NCBI RefSeq assembly: GCF_900104175.1
Contig: NZ_FNIX01000007.1
Coordinates: 62,001-126,000, forward strand
DNA from: Lentzea jiangxiensis
GTDB lineage: Bacteria > Actinomycetota > Actinomycetes > Mycobacteriales > Pseudonocardiaceae
Direction of reading: 5' to 3'
DNA length: 64,000 nt
Part shown: piece after piece, positions 38,685 through 47,192 of the stretch
Position numbering within the stretch: position 1 is the first letter of the stretch
Layout: every line of letters starts with the position of its first letter
Notes under the pieces: model-generated
Told to the model about the DNA's origin: nothing
Database searches by the model: none
What the model saw: the letters and a program-made list of their open reading frames with translations, nothing else
Translations under genes and position numbers: made by a program

Positions 38685-41584
38685 CTCGCCTCCGCTCGGT
38701 CGAGCTCGGCGAGCACCGGGACGTGCCAGGCCCGCGCCAGCTCCGGGGTGGTGACCGCGAACAGGTAGGCCCCCTCGGCGCCCGCCCGGTACGGGTTGGC
38801 GCTGACCCCGCCGACCAGCGCCAGCGTCAGCTCGCCGCCGTCGAGGTAGCAGCCCGCGCTCTCGAACGCCTGGAGCAGCGAGGCCTCTCCGCCGTCCACG
38901 ACGAGGTTGAGACCGTGCAGGTCGGCGAGGTTGGCCACCCGCGAGGCGATGACGTTGGGCATCACGCCGGGCTGGGTGTCCGCGTTGATCTCCGGCCAGG
39001 TGCGGTCGAGCTCGGCCCGCAGCCCGGCCAGGAACACCTCGTCGCGCACGGTGTCGCGGAGGTCGTCGAAGTGCACGCGCAGCTGGGCTCCTTGCATCGC
39101 GCCGGTCTGCCCGAGCTGGCCGAACAGCACGCCGGTGGTGTCCCGGTGGGTCCGGCACAGCGCGCGCACGGGTTCGGGCAGCAGCCGCCAGCACTCGATG
39201 GCCAGCACCTGGGCCCGGTCGATCCGCCGCAGCACGGGCTTGGGCAACGGGACCCCGGGCAGGTCCGGGATCGGGTACACCGGGCCGAAACCCGCCGCGC
39301 CGTCCGCCGGTTCCCGCGCCGCCCACCCGACGACGGCCAGCCGTTGCCGGGGGACCGGTTCCCGGGCCTGGACCTGCCACTGGTCCGGGAGGTACTCCGA
39401 GACCACGGCGGTCGCGTTGGTGCCGCCGAAACCGAAGGCGGAGACCGCGCCGGTCCGCGCCCGGCCGGTGGGCAGCCAGTCGACGGGCTGCCGGGGCACG
39501 CGCACCATGGGCGCGTGTTCGACGAGGTGTGCGGGCAGCCGGGTGAACCGGTGCTGCGGCGGGATCTCGTGGTGGCGCAGGCACAGCAGCAGATGGATCA
39601 GTGAGACGACACCCGCGGGCCAGCCGGTGTGGCCGATCACCGACTTGTTGGACACCACCGTCAGCGGCCGGTCCGCCGGGTAGACCTCGGCGATGCCCAG
39701 CAGTTCGGCGCTGTCCCCGGCGGGGGTCGCGGTGGCGTGCGCGATGACCACGTCCACCTCGCCCGGTTCGGTACCGGCTTTGGCCAGGGCGCGGCGGGCC
39801 GCCAGGACCTGGCCTCGGCTGGCCGGGGCGTTGATCGCCTTGCCCTTGCCGTCAGCGGACAGGCCAACGCCTCGGAGCACGCCGAGCACGGTGTCCCCGT
39901 CGGCTTGGGCGCGGGAGAGCTTCTTGAGCACCACCAGGGCCGCGCCGTCGGCGAACAGCACTCCGTCGGCGTCCTCGTCCAGCGAGCGGACCTGGCCGGT
40001 CGGGGACAGTCCGCCCATCTTGGCGAAGGCCACCATGTAGGTGACCTGCATGGCCGCCGCGCCACCGCAGACGGCGACCTCGCAGCGCCCGGCCCGCAGC
40101 TCGCGGACACCCCGGTCCAGGGCGTACAGCGAGGAGGAGCACGCGGTGTCCACCACGTGCACGGCCGAGTCCTCGGGCAGGATGCCCCGGATCGCCCCGG
40201 CCGCGATGGCCGGTGGCAGCGAGTCCGCCGTCTCGCCCGTGCCCCGGCGGAACCGGGTCCGGGTCCGGGCCCGGATCGCAGCTTTGTCCTCTGCGGACAG
40301 GTGCTGACCGAGCGGACCGTCCAGGGCATCGGACAGCGCGGCCAGGACCTGGGCCTCGGAGTGGTGCTGGCTGCCGTCGGCGGTCAGGCCGACGCAGAAG
40401 GCGAAGCGGTCGGTCGCCCTGGTGGTGGTCTGTTCCAGGGCCTGGTGGAGGCTGTGCCGCAGCCACAGCAGGCCGAAGTCGGTGGCCGGGTTGTCAGCGA
40501 GGCCTTCGGCGGCGAGCTCGGGGTGTGGCTGGAAACCGGTGATCAGGCCGCAGGCCGGCTGGCTGCCCTTGTCCGGGACGTCGCCCCGGCCCGGGGTGAA
40601 CGCGGCGGTGACCCAGCGCTCGGGCGGCGCCTCGGTGAACAGTTCCGGGCCGTCGTTGAGCACCTGCCAGAACTCGTCGGGGCTCGACGCGCCCGGGACG
40701 GCGAGGCCCATGCCGACCACCACGATCGGGTCGCCGATCTCGGGCTCGGGCAGGGGGACGGGCACGGGCTCGAGCACGGGTGCGGGCTCGGGCAAGAGGG
40801 CGGGCTCGGGCTCGGACACCGAGCCGCACATCAGCCGCACCCCGCCGTCGGCGTCGATGGTCTGCCCGGTGATCCACCGGGAGCGGGGCGAGGCCAGGAA
40901 CGCGACCAGTTCGGCGAACTCGTCCGGCTCGCCGATGCGGTGGCCCAGCGGGGTCCTGTCCACGATGCTGCGCGCGAAGGACTCGTGGCCGGGGAACATC
41001 CGGCCGCCCGGGGTGTCCAGCAGACCGCCCGAGGCCGTGTTCACCCGCACGCCCGCCGGCCCCAGCTCCACCGCCAGATACCGGGTCATCGCCTCCAGGG
41101 CCGCCTTGGTGACCCCGATCGCCAGGTAGTCCGGGAGCACCATCCGGGCGCCGGTGGAGGAGATGTTGACCACGCTCGCCGAGCCGCTGGCCAGCAGCAG
41201 GGACCGGGCCGTCCGCACACACCGCAGTGGCGCCAGGAAGTTGACCGCCAGCACCCGGTCCAGGTCCTCCTCGGCGAGGTCGAGTCCCGGTGCGAACAGG
41301 CCCAGCGCGGCGTTGTTGACGAGGATGTCCAGCTTGCCGTGCTCCCGGCCGATGGTCGCCATGATCGACTCGACGTGCTCGGGCTTGGTGACCGAACCAC
41401 GGGCCAGCCGCACGTCCAGGCCCTCGGCGGTGAGCCGGGCCGCGATCTCCTTGCCCTGCGGGTAGGAGTGGAAGCAGTTGAGGTAGACCACCGCGCCCCG
41501 GCGGGCCAGCAGCTCGACCACCGCGCTGCCCACCCCGCCCGCGCCCCCGGTGACCAGGGCGATCCGGCCGTCGAGTTCGGTCAT
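38681..41584 (-). CDS. Polyketide/fatty-acid synthase protein B: FabL-type ER-KS-KS-like half domain
   Basis: A 967-residue protein. Residues 1-252 are an SDR with the Tyr-x6-Lys spacing of FabI/FabL enoyl reductases (Tyr153, Lys160 in YLAIGVTK) and FabL-like neighbours (KAALEAMTRYLAVELGP). After an acidic Pro/Glu linker (about 255-283), a ketosynthase follows (about 285-740) with Cys482 in DTACSSS, His616 in AHATAT and His652 in NKSVIGHTG. Residues about 748-967 resemble only the N-terminal half of a second KS; DGGEASL replaces the Cys motif, like a chain-length factor. It overlaps protein A by 4 bp (ATGA) and protein C by 4 bp. Confidence 0.87.
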   Translation of the reverse strand: MTELDGRIALVTGGAGGVGSAVVELLARRGAVVYLNCFHSYPQGKEIAARLTAEGLDVRLARGSVTKPEHVESIMATIGREHGKLDILVNNAALGLFAPGLDLAEEDLDRVLAVNFLAPLRCVRTARSLLLASGSASVVNISSTGARMVLPDYLAIGVTKAALEAMTRYLAVELGPAGVRVNTASGGLLDTPGGRMFPGHESFARSIVDRTPLGHRIGEPDEFAELVAFLASPRSRWITGQTIDADGGVRLMCGSVSEPEPALLPEPAPVLEPVPVPLPEPEIGDPIVVVGMGLAVPGASSPDEFWQVLNDGPELFTEAPPERWVTAAFTPGRGDVPDKGSQPACGLITGFQPHPELAAEGLADNPATDFGLLWLRHSLHQALEQTTTRATDRFAFCVGLTADGSQHHSEAQVLAALSDALDGPLGQHLSAEDKAAIRARTRTRFRRGTGETADSLPPAIAAGAIRGILPEDSAVHVVDTACSSSLYALDRGVRELRAGRCEVAVCGGAAAMQVTYMVAFAKMGGLSPTGQVRSLDEDADGVLFADGAALVVLKKLSRAQADGDTVLGVLRGVGLSADGKGKAINAPASRGQVLAARRALAKAGTEPGEVDVVIAHATATPAGDSAELLGIAEVYPADRPLTVVSNKSVIGHTGWPAGVVSLIHLLLCLRHHEIPPQHRFTRLPAHLVEHAPMVRVPRQPVDWLPTGRARTGAVSAFGFGGTNATAVVSEYLPDQWQVQAREPVPRQRLAVVGWAAREPADGAAGFGPVYPIPDLPGVPLPKPVLRRIDRAQVLAIECWRLLPEPVRALCRTHRDTTGVLFGQLGQTGAMQGAQLRVHFDDLRDTVRDEVFLAGLRAELDRTWPEINADTQPGVMPNVIASRVANLADLHGLNLVVDGGEASLLQAFESAGCYLDGGELTLALVGGVSANPYRAGAEGAYLFAVTTPELARAWHVPVLAELDRAEAR

Positions 41585-42879
41585 GGCCGCGCGGCCGTGA
41601 TGTAGTCGGCGATCTTGCCGAGCGTGTCCAGCTCGGTGCCGCGGAAGCCGGGCGGCGGGGCGGGCAGGTCGAACAGGGTGCGGATCCGGGTCATCAGCTC
41701 GGTCTGGCGCAGGGAGTCCACGCCGAGATCGGCCTCCAGGGAGGCGTCCTCGGTGAGGACCTCCACCGGGTATTCCAGGGTGTCGGCGTACAGCTCCCGC
41801 AGCCGGGCGAGCGCCGCCGTGCGATCCGGTGCCGGTGCCGCTGTCGGTGCCGCTGTCGGCTCGGGTGCCGCAGGCACCACCGGCCGGGGTGCCTCCGCGC
41901 GCGGCACCGGGACACCCGCGAGGTGCGCGGCCACCGCGTCCAGGTCCGACATGGGCCCGGGGGCGGCGAAGGTGGGTACCACCGAGGCCAGGGGCAGGGC
42001 CCCGCGCACCAGCTTGGTGAGCACCTCGCCCGCGCCCAGTTCGACGAACACGCGTGCGCCGTCGGCGGACAGCCGGGCCAGCGTCTCGCGGAAGCCGACC
42101 GGTTGGGACAGCTGGAGCCCCAGCAGCGCGGCCAGGTCGTCGCCGTCCCGGTAGCGCCTGCCGAGGATGGGGGAGTGCACCGGCACGGCGAACGGGTGCC
42201 GCCGGTAGCCGGCCACCCGCCGGGTGAGCTCCCGTCCGGCGGGGACCAGTGCCGGGTGGTGGAAGCCGTACGGGGAGCCGAGCGGGCCGGCAGCGATCCC
42301 CAGGGCCCGCGCCACCTCGGCCGCGGCGGCGAGGTCCTCGGCCGGGCCGGACAGCACGCTCTGCTCCTCGGCGTTGTCCACCGCCAGGACCAGGCCGGGT
42401 GCGGCGAGGAGGGTCACCAGGAGCTCGGCCCGGTCACGTCCGCAGCGCAGCGCCAGCATGCCGCCTTCAGGGGCGTGCGCGCGCAGCACCTCATTGCGGT
42501 CACACACGATCGCCGCGCCGTCCGCTACCGAGAAGACCCCTGCCGCGACCAGTGCGGAGATCTCCCCGAGACTGTGTCCCAGCAGCAGATCCGGGGTGGC
42601 GCCCCTGGCGGCCAGTGCCCGGTGCGCGACCACCGCGGTGGCGTAGATCGTCAGCTGGAGCTCGTCGGCGTGGTGCGCCACCAGGTCTTCGAGGGAGGGC
42701 GCGGGGTCGGCGAACACCAAGGCACTGACCGTGCGACCCGTGCGGGCGCGGTGGGCCTCGTCCACGGCGGCGAAGACCTCGCGGACCACCTCGTCCCCGC
42801 CCGCCCACGCCTGGCTGAGCACGCCCGGCCGGTACGCGCCCTGGCCGGGGCACAATCCGACGATCGGCTCTCCGCACAT
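41581..42879 (-). CDS. Polyketide/fatty-acid synthase protein A: acyltransferase-ACP
   Basis: A 432-residue protein and the first gene of the synthase operon. The acyltransferase (about 1-325) has PGQGAYRPG and nucleophile Ser103 in GHSLGE. The specificity segment is YGFH at 204-207, whose Phe agrees with malonyl rather than methylmalonyl transfer. After an Ala/Pro linker, a single ACP (about 355-432) carries Ser389 in LGVDSLRQTEL for phosphopantetheine. This is the only ACP in the cluster, and no phosphopantetheinyl transferase or thioesterase is encoded nearby. The ATG at 42879 has only a weak ribosome site. Confidence 0.9.
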   Translation of the reverse strand: MCGEPIVGLCPGQGAYRPGVLSQAWAGGDEVVREVFAAVDEAHRARTGRTVSALVFADPAPSLEDLVAHHADELQLTIYATAVVAHRALAARGATPDLLLGHSLGEISALVAAGVFSVADGAAIVCDRNEVLRAHAPEGGMLALRCGRDRAELLVTLLAAPGLVLAVDNAEEQSVLSGPAEDLAAAAEVARALGIAAGPLGSPYGFHHPALVPAGRELTRRVAGYRRHPFAVPVHSPILGRRYRDGDDLAALLGLQLSQPVGFRETLARLSADGARVFVELGAGEVLTKLVRGALPLASVVPTFAAPGPMSDLDAVAAHLAGVPVPRAEAPRPVVPAAPEPTAAPTAAPAPDRTAALARLRELYADTLEYPVEVLTEDASLEADLGVDSLRQTELMTRIRTLFDLPAPPPGFRGTELDTLGKIADYITAARP

Positions 42880-42947
42880 CAGATGTCACGCACCCCGTCG
42901 TTCTCGGTGATCGTCGGCGAAAACCAGCGCTTCCGCTCCCGGTTCGA

Positions 42948-42965
42948 CGTTCTAACACGAGAACG
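42948..42965. promoter_or_regulatory. Dyad upstream of the synthase operon
   Basis: CGTTCT-AACACG-AGAACG is a perfect 6-6-6 inverted repeat whose inner edge is 69 bp upstream of the protein A start. It is the best candidate control site for the operon. No regulator gene lies inside the cluster. Confidence 0.45.
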
Positions 42966-43281
42966 ACCGTCAGGATGAGGACAGATTCCGATCCGTGGAA
43001 CAGCCATCTGCGCACTGCCTCAACGATGGTGGACCTCGTGCGCAGAAGACCTGGCTCGGTCCATGACTGCGTGATCAGGCAGGCGGCTGTCGTCTGCGGC
43101 CGGTCAGTCGACGGGAAGGATTTTCTTGCGCAGCGGGCTGAAGCTGGCGGCGAACTCGCGCACCTCCGAGCAGCGAGTGATCATCTCCGGGCGGGCAGCG
43201 ATCAGGTCGGGGGCGCCTTGACCCAGGCCCTGGGCGGAAATGCCGAGGCGGACGCCCCTGACGCCGGTTGGCGAGGTTCCG
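42966..43281. other. Gap upstream of the synthase operon
   Basis: The 316 bp hold the probable promoter of the synthase operon near the left side. No gene is recognised. The right side leads into a transposase remnant. Confidence 0.5.
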
Positions 43282-43521
43282 TTCAAGGCGATGATCCCCG
43301 AGCACACGGACCAGCTCGCTCGCCGCAAGGCCAAGGGCTCGGCCGGCGGCAGGCCACCGGCCTTCGACCCCGAACTCTCCCAGGCACGCAACATGGTCGA
43401 GCGCTGCTTCAACCGGCTCCAGCAGTTCCGCAGCCTGGCAACCAGGTTCGCGGAACGAGCCGCCTACCACCGAGCCGAGATCATCCTGGTCCGCATCGGC
43501 CTTCACCTCAGGCGAAGACTC
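43282..43521 (+). mobile_element. IS5-type transposase remnant
   Basis: An 80-codon stretch encodes the C-terminal region of an IS5-family DDE transposase: MIPEHTDQLARRK, GRPPAFDPE and NMVERCFNRLQQFR with the catalytic Glu. The rest of the transposase and clear terminal inverted repeats are not visible. It marks the right edge of the synthase region and hints at past mobility. Confidence 0.8.
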
Positions 43522-43598
43522 GCAGGACAGGCTGGTGGATCAGGCGATGACCGGGAGGCAAGCCCGGCCGCGGGACACCGCGGCCGGGCCGGCGGGGG

Positions 43599-44867
43599 TC
43601 AGCGGGGCGCGACCCGCGACTCGTACGGCGCGGGCTTGTACCAGGGGTTGAAGAAGCAGCCCGTGCCGTATTCCCGGTCGTGGCCGGCGCAGGAGGCGGC
43701 AATCTGGAACGGGGTGGAGCGCAGGCCGCGTTTCTCCCAGGTGGCAAGGGACTGCATGGCCGCGGCGTACTCGGAGTCGCTCAACGAGCTGTGCGTCGCT
43801 TCGGTCGTGAAGGTCTGCACGAGGTTGTACCAGCGGCCAGCCTTCCGCACGGTGTCGCGGTAGGCCGACTCGTGTTCGACGAACGCCGTCGGGTCGCCGA
43901 TCGCGTGCAGGGACAGGACCGGGATGTCGATCTTGCCCGTGAGGTCGCTGTCGTACGCCAGTTCGGCGCGGGCCGCAGGGTCGGCGGCGAAGCGTTCGAC
44001 GCCTGCGTTCAAGGCCTTGTCGTCGTGCGAGCCCTTGTAGACCACGCCGGCGTTGGTCCACGGGTTCCGGTCGCCCAGTCGGTTGTGGACGATGTCGCGG
44101 AACGTGAACGTCGCGAAGTTCAGGTGCGAGTTCAGGGTCTCCTCGGGGATCTTGGTGACGGCGAGGACGTCGGTGAGCTTCTGCTGCTGCTCGGGGGTGC
44201 GGCTGCCCGCCACGCCGAGGCATTCCTCGACGCGGCCGCGCAGGCCGGCGGCCGTCATCGTCGAGCCGGGCCGCAGGCCCTGCCACAGCGGGTACTGCAC
44301 CTCGGACGGGCGCGGGTGGTTGCCGCAGTAGTACTGGTAGACCACGCGCAGGTCGACGCGGTAGTCGTAGCCGCGCGAGCCGCCCGCCATCACGCCGTTG
44401 GTGAGCAGCGCCGCGTCGTAGCCCCGGTAGAGCTCGACGGTCTTGGCCGCGACGTTGCCGCCCCACGACTGCCCGTGCAGGAACACCTTGTGCGGCTTGA
44501 GCATCCCGCTGACCATGCGGCGCAGGTTGTCCGTGTCCTCCGCCGCCATCCGGGTGCCGTAGCCGCCACGGCGGTACGACGTGCCGGCCCAGGCGTAGCC
44601 CTCCTTGACCATGACGGCCCAGCGGTTCAGGTCGTCGCGGGTGCGCTCGGGCGTGGGGTCGCCGAGGTCGGGACCGCCGTGCGAGTGCACGACCAGCGTC
44701 TTGTTCCACTTCTTCGGCACGGCGACCGTGTAGTAAGCGCCGTTGGCGTCCCGGCCCTCGTAGCAGGTGGTGCCGGCGGGGACGTTCTCCGGGCATGGTG
44801 CGGTCGGGGGCAGGTGCATCGGCGACGTGAGACTCGCGGTGAGTGCGAATGCCAGCAGGACGTTCAT
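43599..44867 (-). CDS. Secreted alpha/beta-hydrolase (peptidase S9/S33-like)
   Basis: A 422-residue exported enzyme. The signal peptide covers about residues 1-17 from ATG 44867. The fold has HSHGG as the oxyanion region, the nucleophile elbow GQSWGG, acid Asp in HAIGDPTAF and His in TEATHSSLSD. Cys pairs near the ends (CPENVPAGTTC, CAGHDREYGTGC) suggest disulfides. Peptidase or esterase activity is likely. The substrate is unknown. It ends 78 bp from the transposase remnant, and the right-hand non-cluster genome begins here. Confidence 0.85.
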   Translation of the reverse strand: MNVLLAFALTASLTSPMHLPPTAPCPENVPAGTTCYEGRDANGAYYTVAVPKKWNKTLVVHSHGGPDLGDPTPERTRDDLNRWAVMVKEGYAWAGTSYRRGGYGTRMAAEDTDNLRRMVSGMLKPHKVFLHGQSWGGNVAAKTVELYRGYDAALLTNGVMAGGSRGYDYRVDLRVVYQYYCGNHPRPSEVQYPLWQGLRPGSTMTAAGLRGRVEECLGVAGSRTPEQQQKLTDVLAVTKIPEETLNSHLNFATFTFRDIVHNRLGDRNPWTNAGVVYKGSHDDKALNAGVERFAADPAARAELAYDSDLTGKIDIPVLSLHAIGDPTAFVEHESAYRDTVRKAGRWYNLVQTFTTEATHSSLSDSEYAAAMQSLATWEKRGLRSTPFQIAASCAGHDREYGTGCFFNPWYKPAPYESRVAPR

Positions 44868-44950
44868 GGCGGGAATCGTCGGTCCGCTGCGGCAAGTGGT
44901 CCAGGTCACTCGTCCGAACTTGGGACTTCCCTGACGTTACGATCGGGGAC

Positions 44951-45532
44951 GTGCGGTACCCACCTGAGCCCTGGCACATGAGGGGATCCGCCGTGATCTC
45001 CGTGTTCCGCGTACCGCGCGACGAGGTGCCGCGGGAGCACCTGCCGCGCGGCGCGAGACCGATCACGCTGGCGGGCAGCGCCTTCGTCGCCGTCGCGTTC
45101 GTGTCGTACGAACCGGGCAGCGTGCTCACCTACGAAGAGCTGCTCGTCGCGGTGCCGGTCCTGGACCGCGGGGCGGTGGCCGTGTCCGTGCCGCAGATCT
45201 GGGTCGACAGCGAGGCGTCGCGGCAGGGCGGCCGTGAGCTGTGGGCCATCCCGAAGCAGCTCGCCCGTTTCGGCGCTGGCTCGTCGATCGCGGCGGTCGC
45301 GGTCAAGAGCCTTCTGCCGCTGCCGGGCAGGTGGCGGTTCGCGGGTCCGATCGCCCAGCACCTCGACGGCAGGGACGTGCGCGCCCGAGCCGTCATGTCC
45401 GGCCGCTACCGCCTGGCCGAGGCCGCGTGGCTGGTGCCGGCCGGCGGGCCGCTGGGCTACCTGACCGGACGCACGCCGCTGGTGAGCGTCGCGATGGACG
45501 ACATGCGGCTGACGTTCGGTCAGGGCTCGTAA
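44951..45532 (+). CDS. Acetoacetate decarboxylase-family protein
   Basis: A 193-residue protein of the ADC fold, with the E-LWAIPKQLARF segment where the Schiff-base Lys of true acetoacetate decarboxylases lies. It is shorter than classical ADC (about 245 residues) and may be a relative with another substrate. GTG 44951 is chosen since PPEPWHMRG is the typical N terminus. It is divergent from the secreted hydrolase and overlaps the convergent DUF2199 gene by 13 bp. Confidence 0.8.
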   Translation: MRYPPEPWHMRGSAVISVFRVPRDEVPREHLPRGARPITLAGSAFVAVAFVSYEPGSVLTYEELLVAVPVLDRGAVAVSVPQIWVDSEASRQGGRELWAIPKQLARFGAGSSIAAVAVKSLLPLPGRWRFAGPIAQHLDGRDVRARAVMSGRYRLAEAAWLVPAGGPLGYLTGRTPLVSVAMDDMRLTFGQGS

Positions 45533-46332
45533 CGGACGCTGTTCAGCACGTGGCGCGCCCAGGCGTGGTCGGCCGGGTCGTCGTAGAGGCACGTCACGAG
45601 CAGCAGTTCGCCGAACCGCGCGACGTGGCCGTAGAACTCGTGCCGGTGCGTGGTGAGCCACAGCGCGTGCCGCAGCTCGACGCCGTCCCGCACCAGGAAC
45701 CGCTGGCCGGCGGGCACGTCCGGCGCGTTCTCCAGAGCCATCTCGAGGAACCGGTCGGCGGGCATGCCCTGCAGCTTGCGGGTGTCGACGAACACCGCGC
45801 GGCCGGGTGCGGCGAACCGCAGGCCGTCCGGGAGCAGGCGCGGTGTCAGCCCGGCGGTGCGCTCGACGCTCCACGGGCCGCGCACCTCCTGCTGGAACGA
45901 GATCGGCAGGGCGACCGGGAACGCGCTGAGCACCCGGTCGCGGTCCCAGGTCGTGCCGAGCAACGGGTGCTCGACGAGCTCGGGCGGCGTGCCGGGTTCG
46001 ACGACCTCCGCGACGACCTCGGCGCCGTGCAGGTCGTCCCACGGCTTGATGTCGTGCGCGAACGTCCCCGTCAGCCGCAGCGACGGGTCGCCCCACGCCT
46101 CGGCGGCGCGCCGGGCTGCCGCGGCGGTGACCCGCATCCACGCGTCGAACCACAGCTCCAGGTCACCGGTCAGCTCGACGGGGAGCGCGCACCGGACGTA
46201 CGCCTGCTCGCCCAGCAGCACGTTGCCGTCCGCGAGGCGTTCGGCTCCCGCCGCGCCGGCGGGCAGGCCGAGGTCCAGGTCCAGGGCGCCCGGCTCGTCG
46301 ACCTCCGCGCCGCAGCACGCGCAGGCCGTCAT
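45520..46332 (-). CDS. DUF2199-like protein, copy 2
   Basis: A 270-residue protein starting with a C-x-C-C zinc-ribbon-like motif (TACACCGAEV). A central region like DUF2199 follows (YVRCALPVELTG, ELWFDAWMRV, HPLLGTTWDRD), with a C-terminal domain ending DDPADHAWARHVLNSVRY. It is a tandem paralogue of the next gene (RYPADSAWAQHVLNSVRY at its end). The ATG at 46332 overlaps the upstream stop (ATGA). Function unknown. Confidence 0.75.
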   Translation of the reverse strand: MTACACCGAEVDEPGALDLDLGLPAGAAGAERLADGNVLLGEQAYVRCALPVELTGDLELWFDAWMRVTAAAARRAAEAWGDPSLRLTGTFAHDIKPWDDLHGAEVVAEVVEPGTPPELVEHPLLGTTWDRDRVLSAFPVALPISFQQEVRGPWSVERTAGLTPRLLPDGLRFAAPGRAVFVDTRKLQGMPADRFLEMALENAPDVPAGQRFLVRDGVELRHALWLTTHRHEFYGHVARFGELLLVTCLYDDPADHAWARHVLNSVRYEP

Positions 46333-47183
46333 CCGATGTACCGCACGCTGTTGAGCACGTGCTGTGCCCACGCGCTGTCTGCCGGATAGCGGTACACGCA
46401 GCGCACGGAGATCATCGTGCCGGGACGGACGACGTGCCCGTGGAAGACCTGTTCCTCGTGGCCGTCGATGACCTCGCTGAGCCAGAACGCGTGCCGCAGC
46501 TCGGGGCCGTCGTGGGAGACGGAGTGCTCGGCGGTCGCGGGGTAGCCGTCGAGGACCGCGCCGAGGAAGTCGCTGACGCTGCCGCCGGTGAGGTCGGCGT
46601 AGACGTCGAGCGCGACGCGGCGGCCGGGGCTCGTGAACCTGACCGTGCGGCCCTCGACCGCGCACCGCATGCCCTCGGTGCGTTCGACGGACCAGACCTC
46701 GCCGAGCGTCTCGCGCACGGGAACGGGCAGCGGGTGCCGGATGCGGCACAGCACCTCGTCGCGGTCCCATTCCCGCTCCAGCAACGGGTGCGAGGTGAAG
46801 TAGGGGAGCTCGTCGGTGTTGAGCACGGCCGCCTCGACCGGCACGCCGAAGACGTCCCACGGCTTGATGACGTTCGCGAACCTGCCGGCGACGCGCAGGT
46901 TCGCGTACTGCTCGTCGTTGTCCCACACGGCGTGCGCGTACATCGCGTCGACTTTGCTGATCTGCGTCCACGCCCCGAACACGAGCTCCGTTCCGCCGGT
47001 CAGCCGAACCGGGAGCAGACAACGGATGTAGGAGTCACCGTCCGGTCCGACGAGCAGTCCGCCCGTCGGCGCTCCCAGCTGCCCGCCGGGTACGCCGATC
47101 AGCTGCTCCGGACGGTTCAGCCGGTAGTCGATGCGGTCGGTGGACGTGATCTCGGCTCCGCAGCATCCGCATTGGACGGTCAT
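46329..47183 (-). CDS. DUF2199-like protein, copy 1
   Basis: A 284-residue protein with the same plan as its neighbour: VQCGCCGAEI, SYIRCLLPVRLTG, LVFGAWTQI and HPLLEREWDRDE, then a second domain. The two copies are translationally coupled and probably arose by duplication. The conserved Cys-x-x-Cys suggests metal binding. There is no signal peptide, so both are likely cytoplasmic. Confidence 0.75.
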   Translation of the reverse strand: MTVQCGCCGAEITSTDRIDYRLNRPEQLIGVPGGQLGAPTGGLLVGPDGDSYIRCLLPVRLTGGTELVFGAWTQISKVDAMYAHAVWDNDEQYANLRVAGRFANVIKPWDVFGVPVEAAVLNTDELPYFTSHPLLEREWDRDEVLCRIRHPLPVPVRETLGEVWSVERTEGMRCAVEGRTVRFTSPGRRVALDVYADLTGGSVSDFLGAVLDGYPATAEHSVSHDGPELRHAFWLSEVIDGHEEQVFHGHVVRPGTMISVRCVYRYPADSAWAQHVLNSVRYIG

Positions 47184-47192
47184 GCGCGCATG

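Noticed and set aside
35748..41605. Long plus-strand open frames opposite the synthase genes
   Set aside because: They mirror the coding strand of recognised KR, DH and KS domains, show no protein-like patterns, and have no ribosome sites.
33966..42879. Reading the cluster as a true PUFA synthase (Pfa)
   Set aside because: There are no tandem ACPs, no PfaD-type enoyl reductase and no full chain-length factor, and the AT is fused to the single ACP. Only the overall division of labour is similar.
33966..42879. Reading the cluster as type II PKS or enediyne PKS
   Set aside because: The domains are fused in multidomain proteins, and the enediyne KS-AT-ACP-KR-DH-TE order with its partner genes is absent.
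43016..43281. Terminal inverted repeats of the IS5-type remnant
   Set aside because: No matching ends could be seen on either side; only the transposase fragment is supported.
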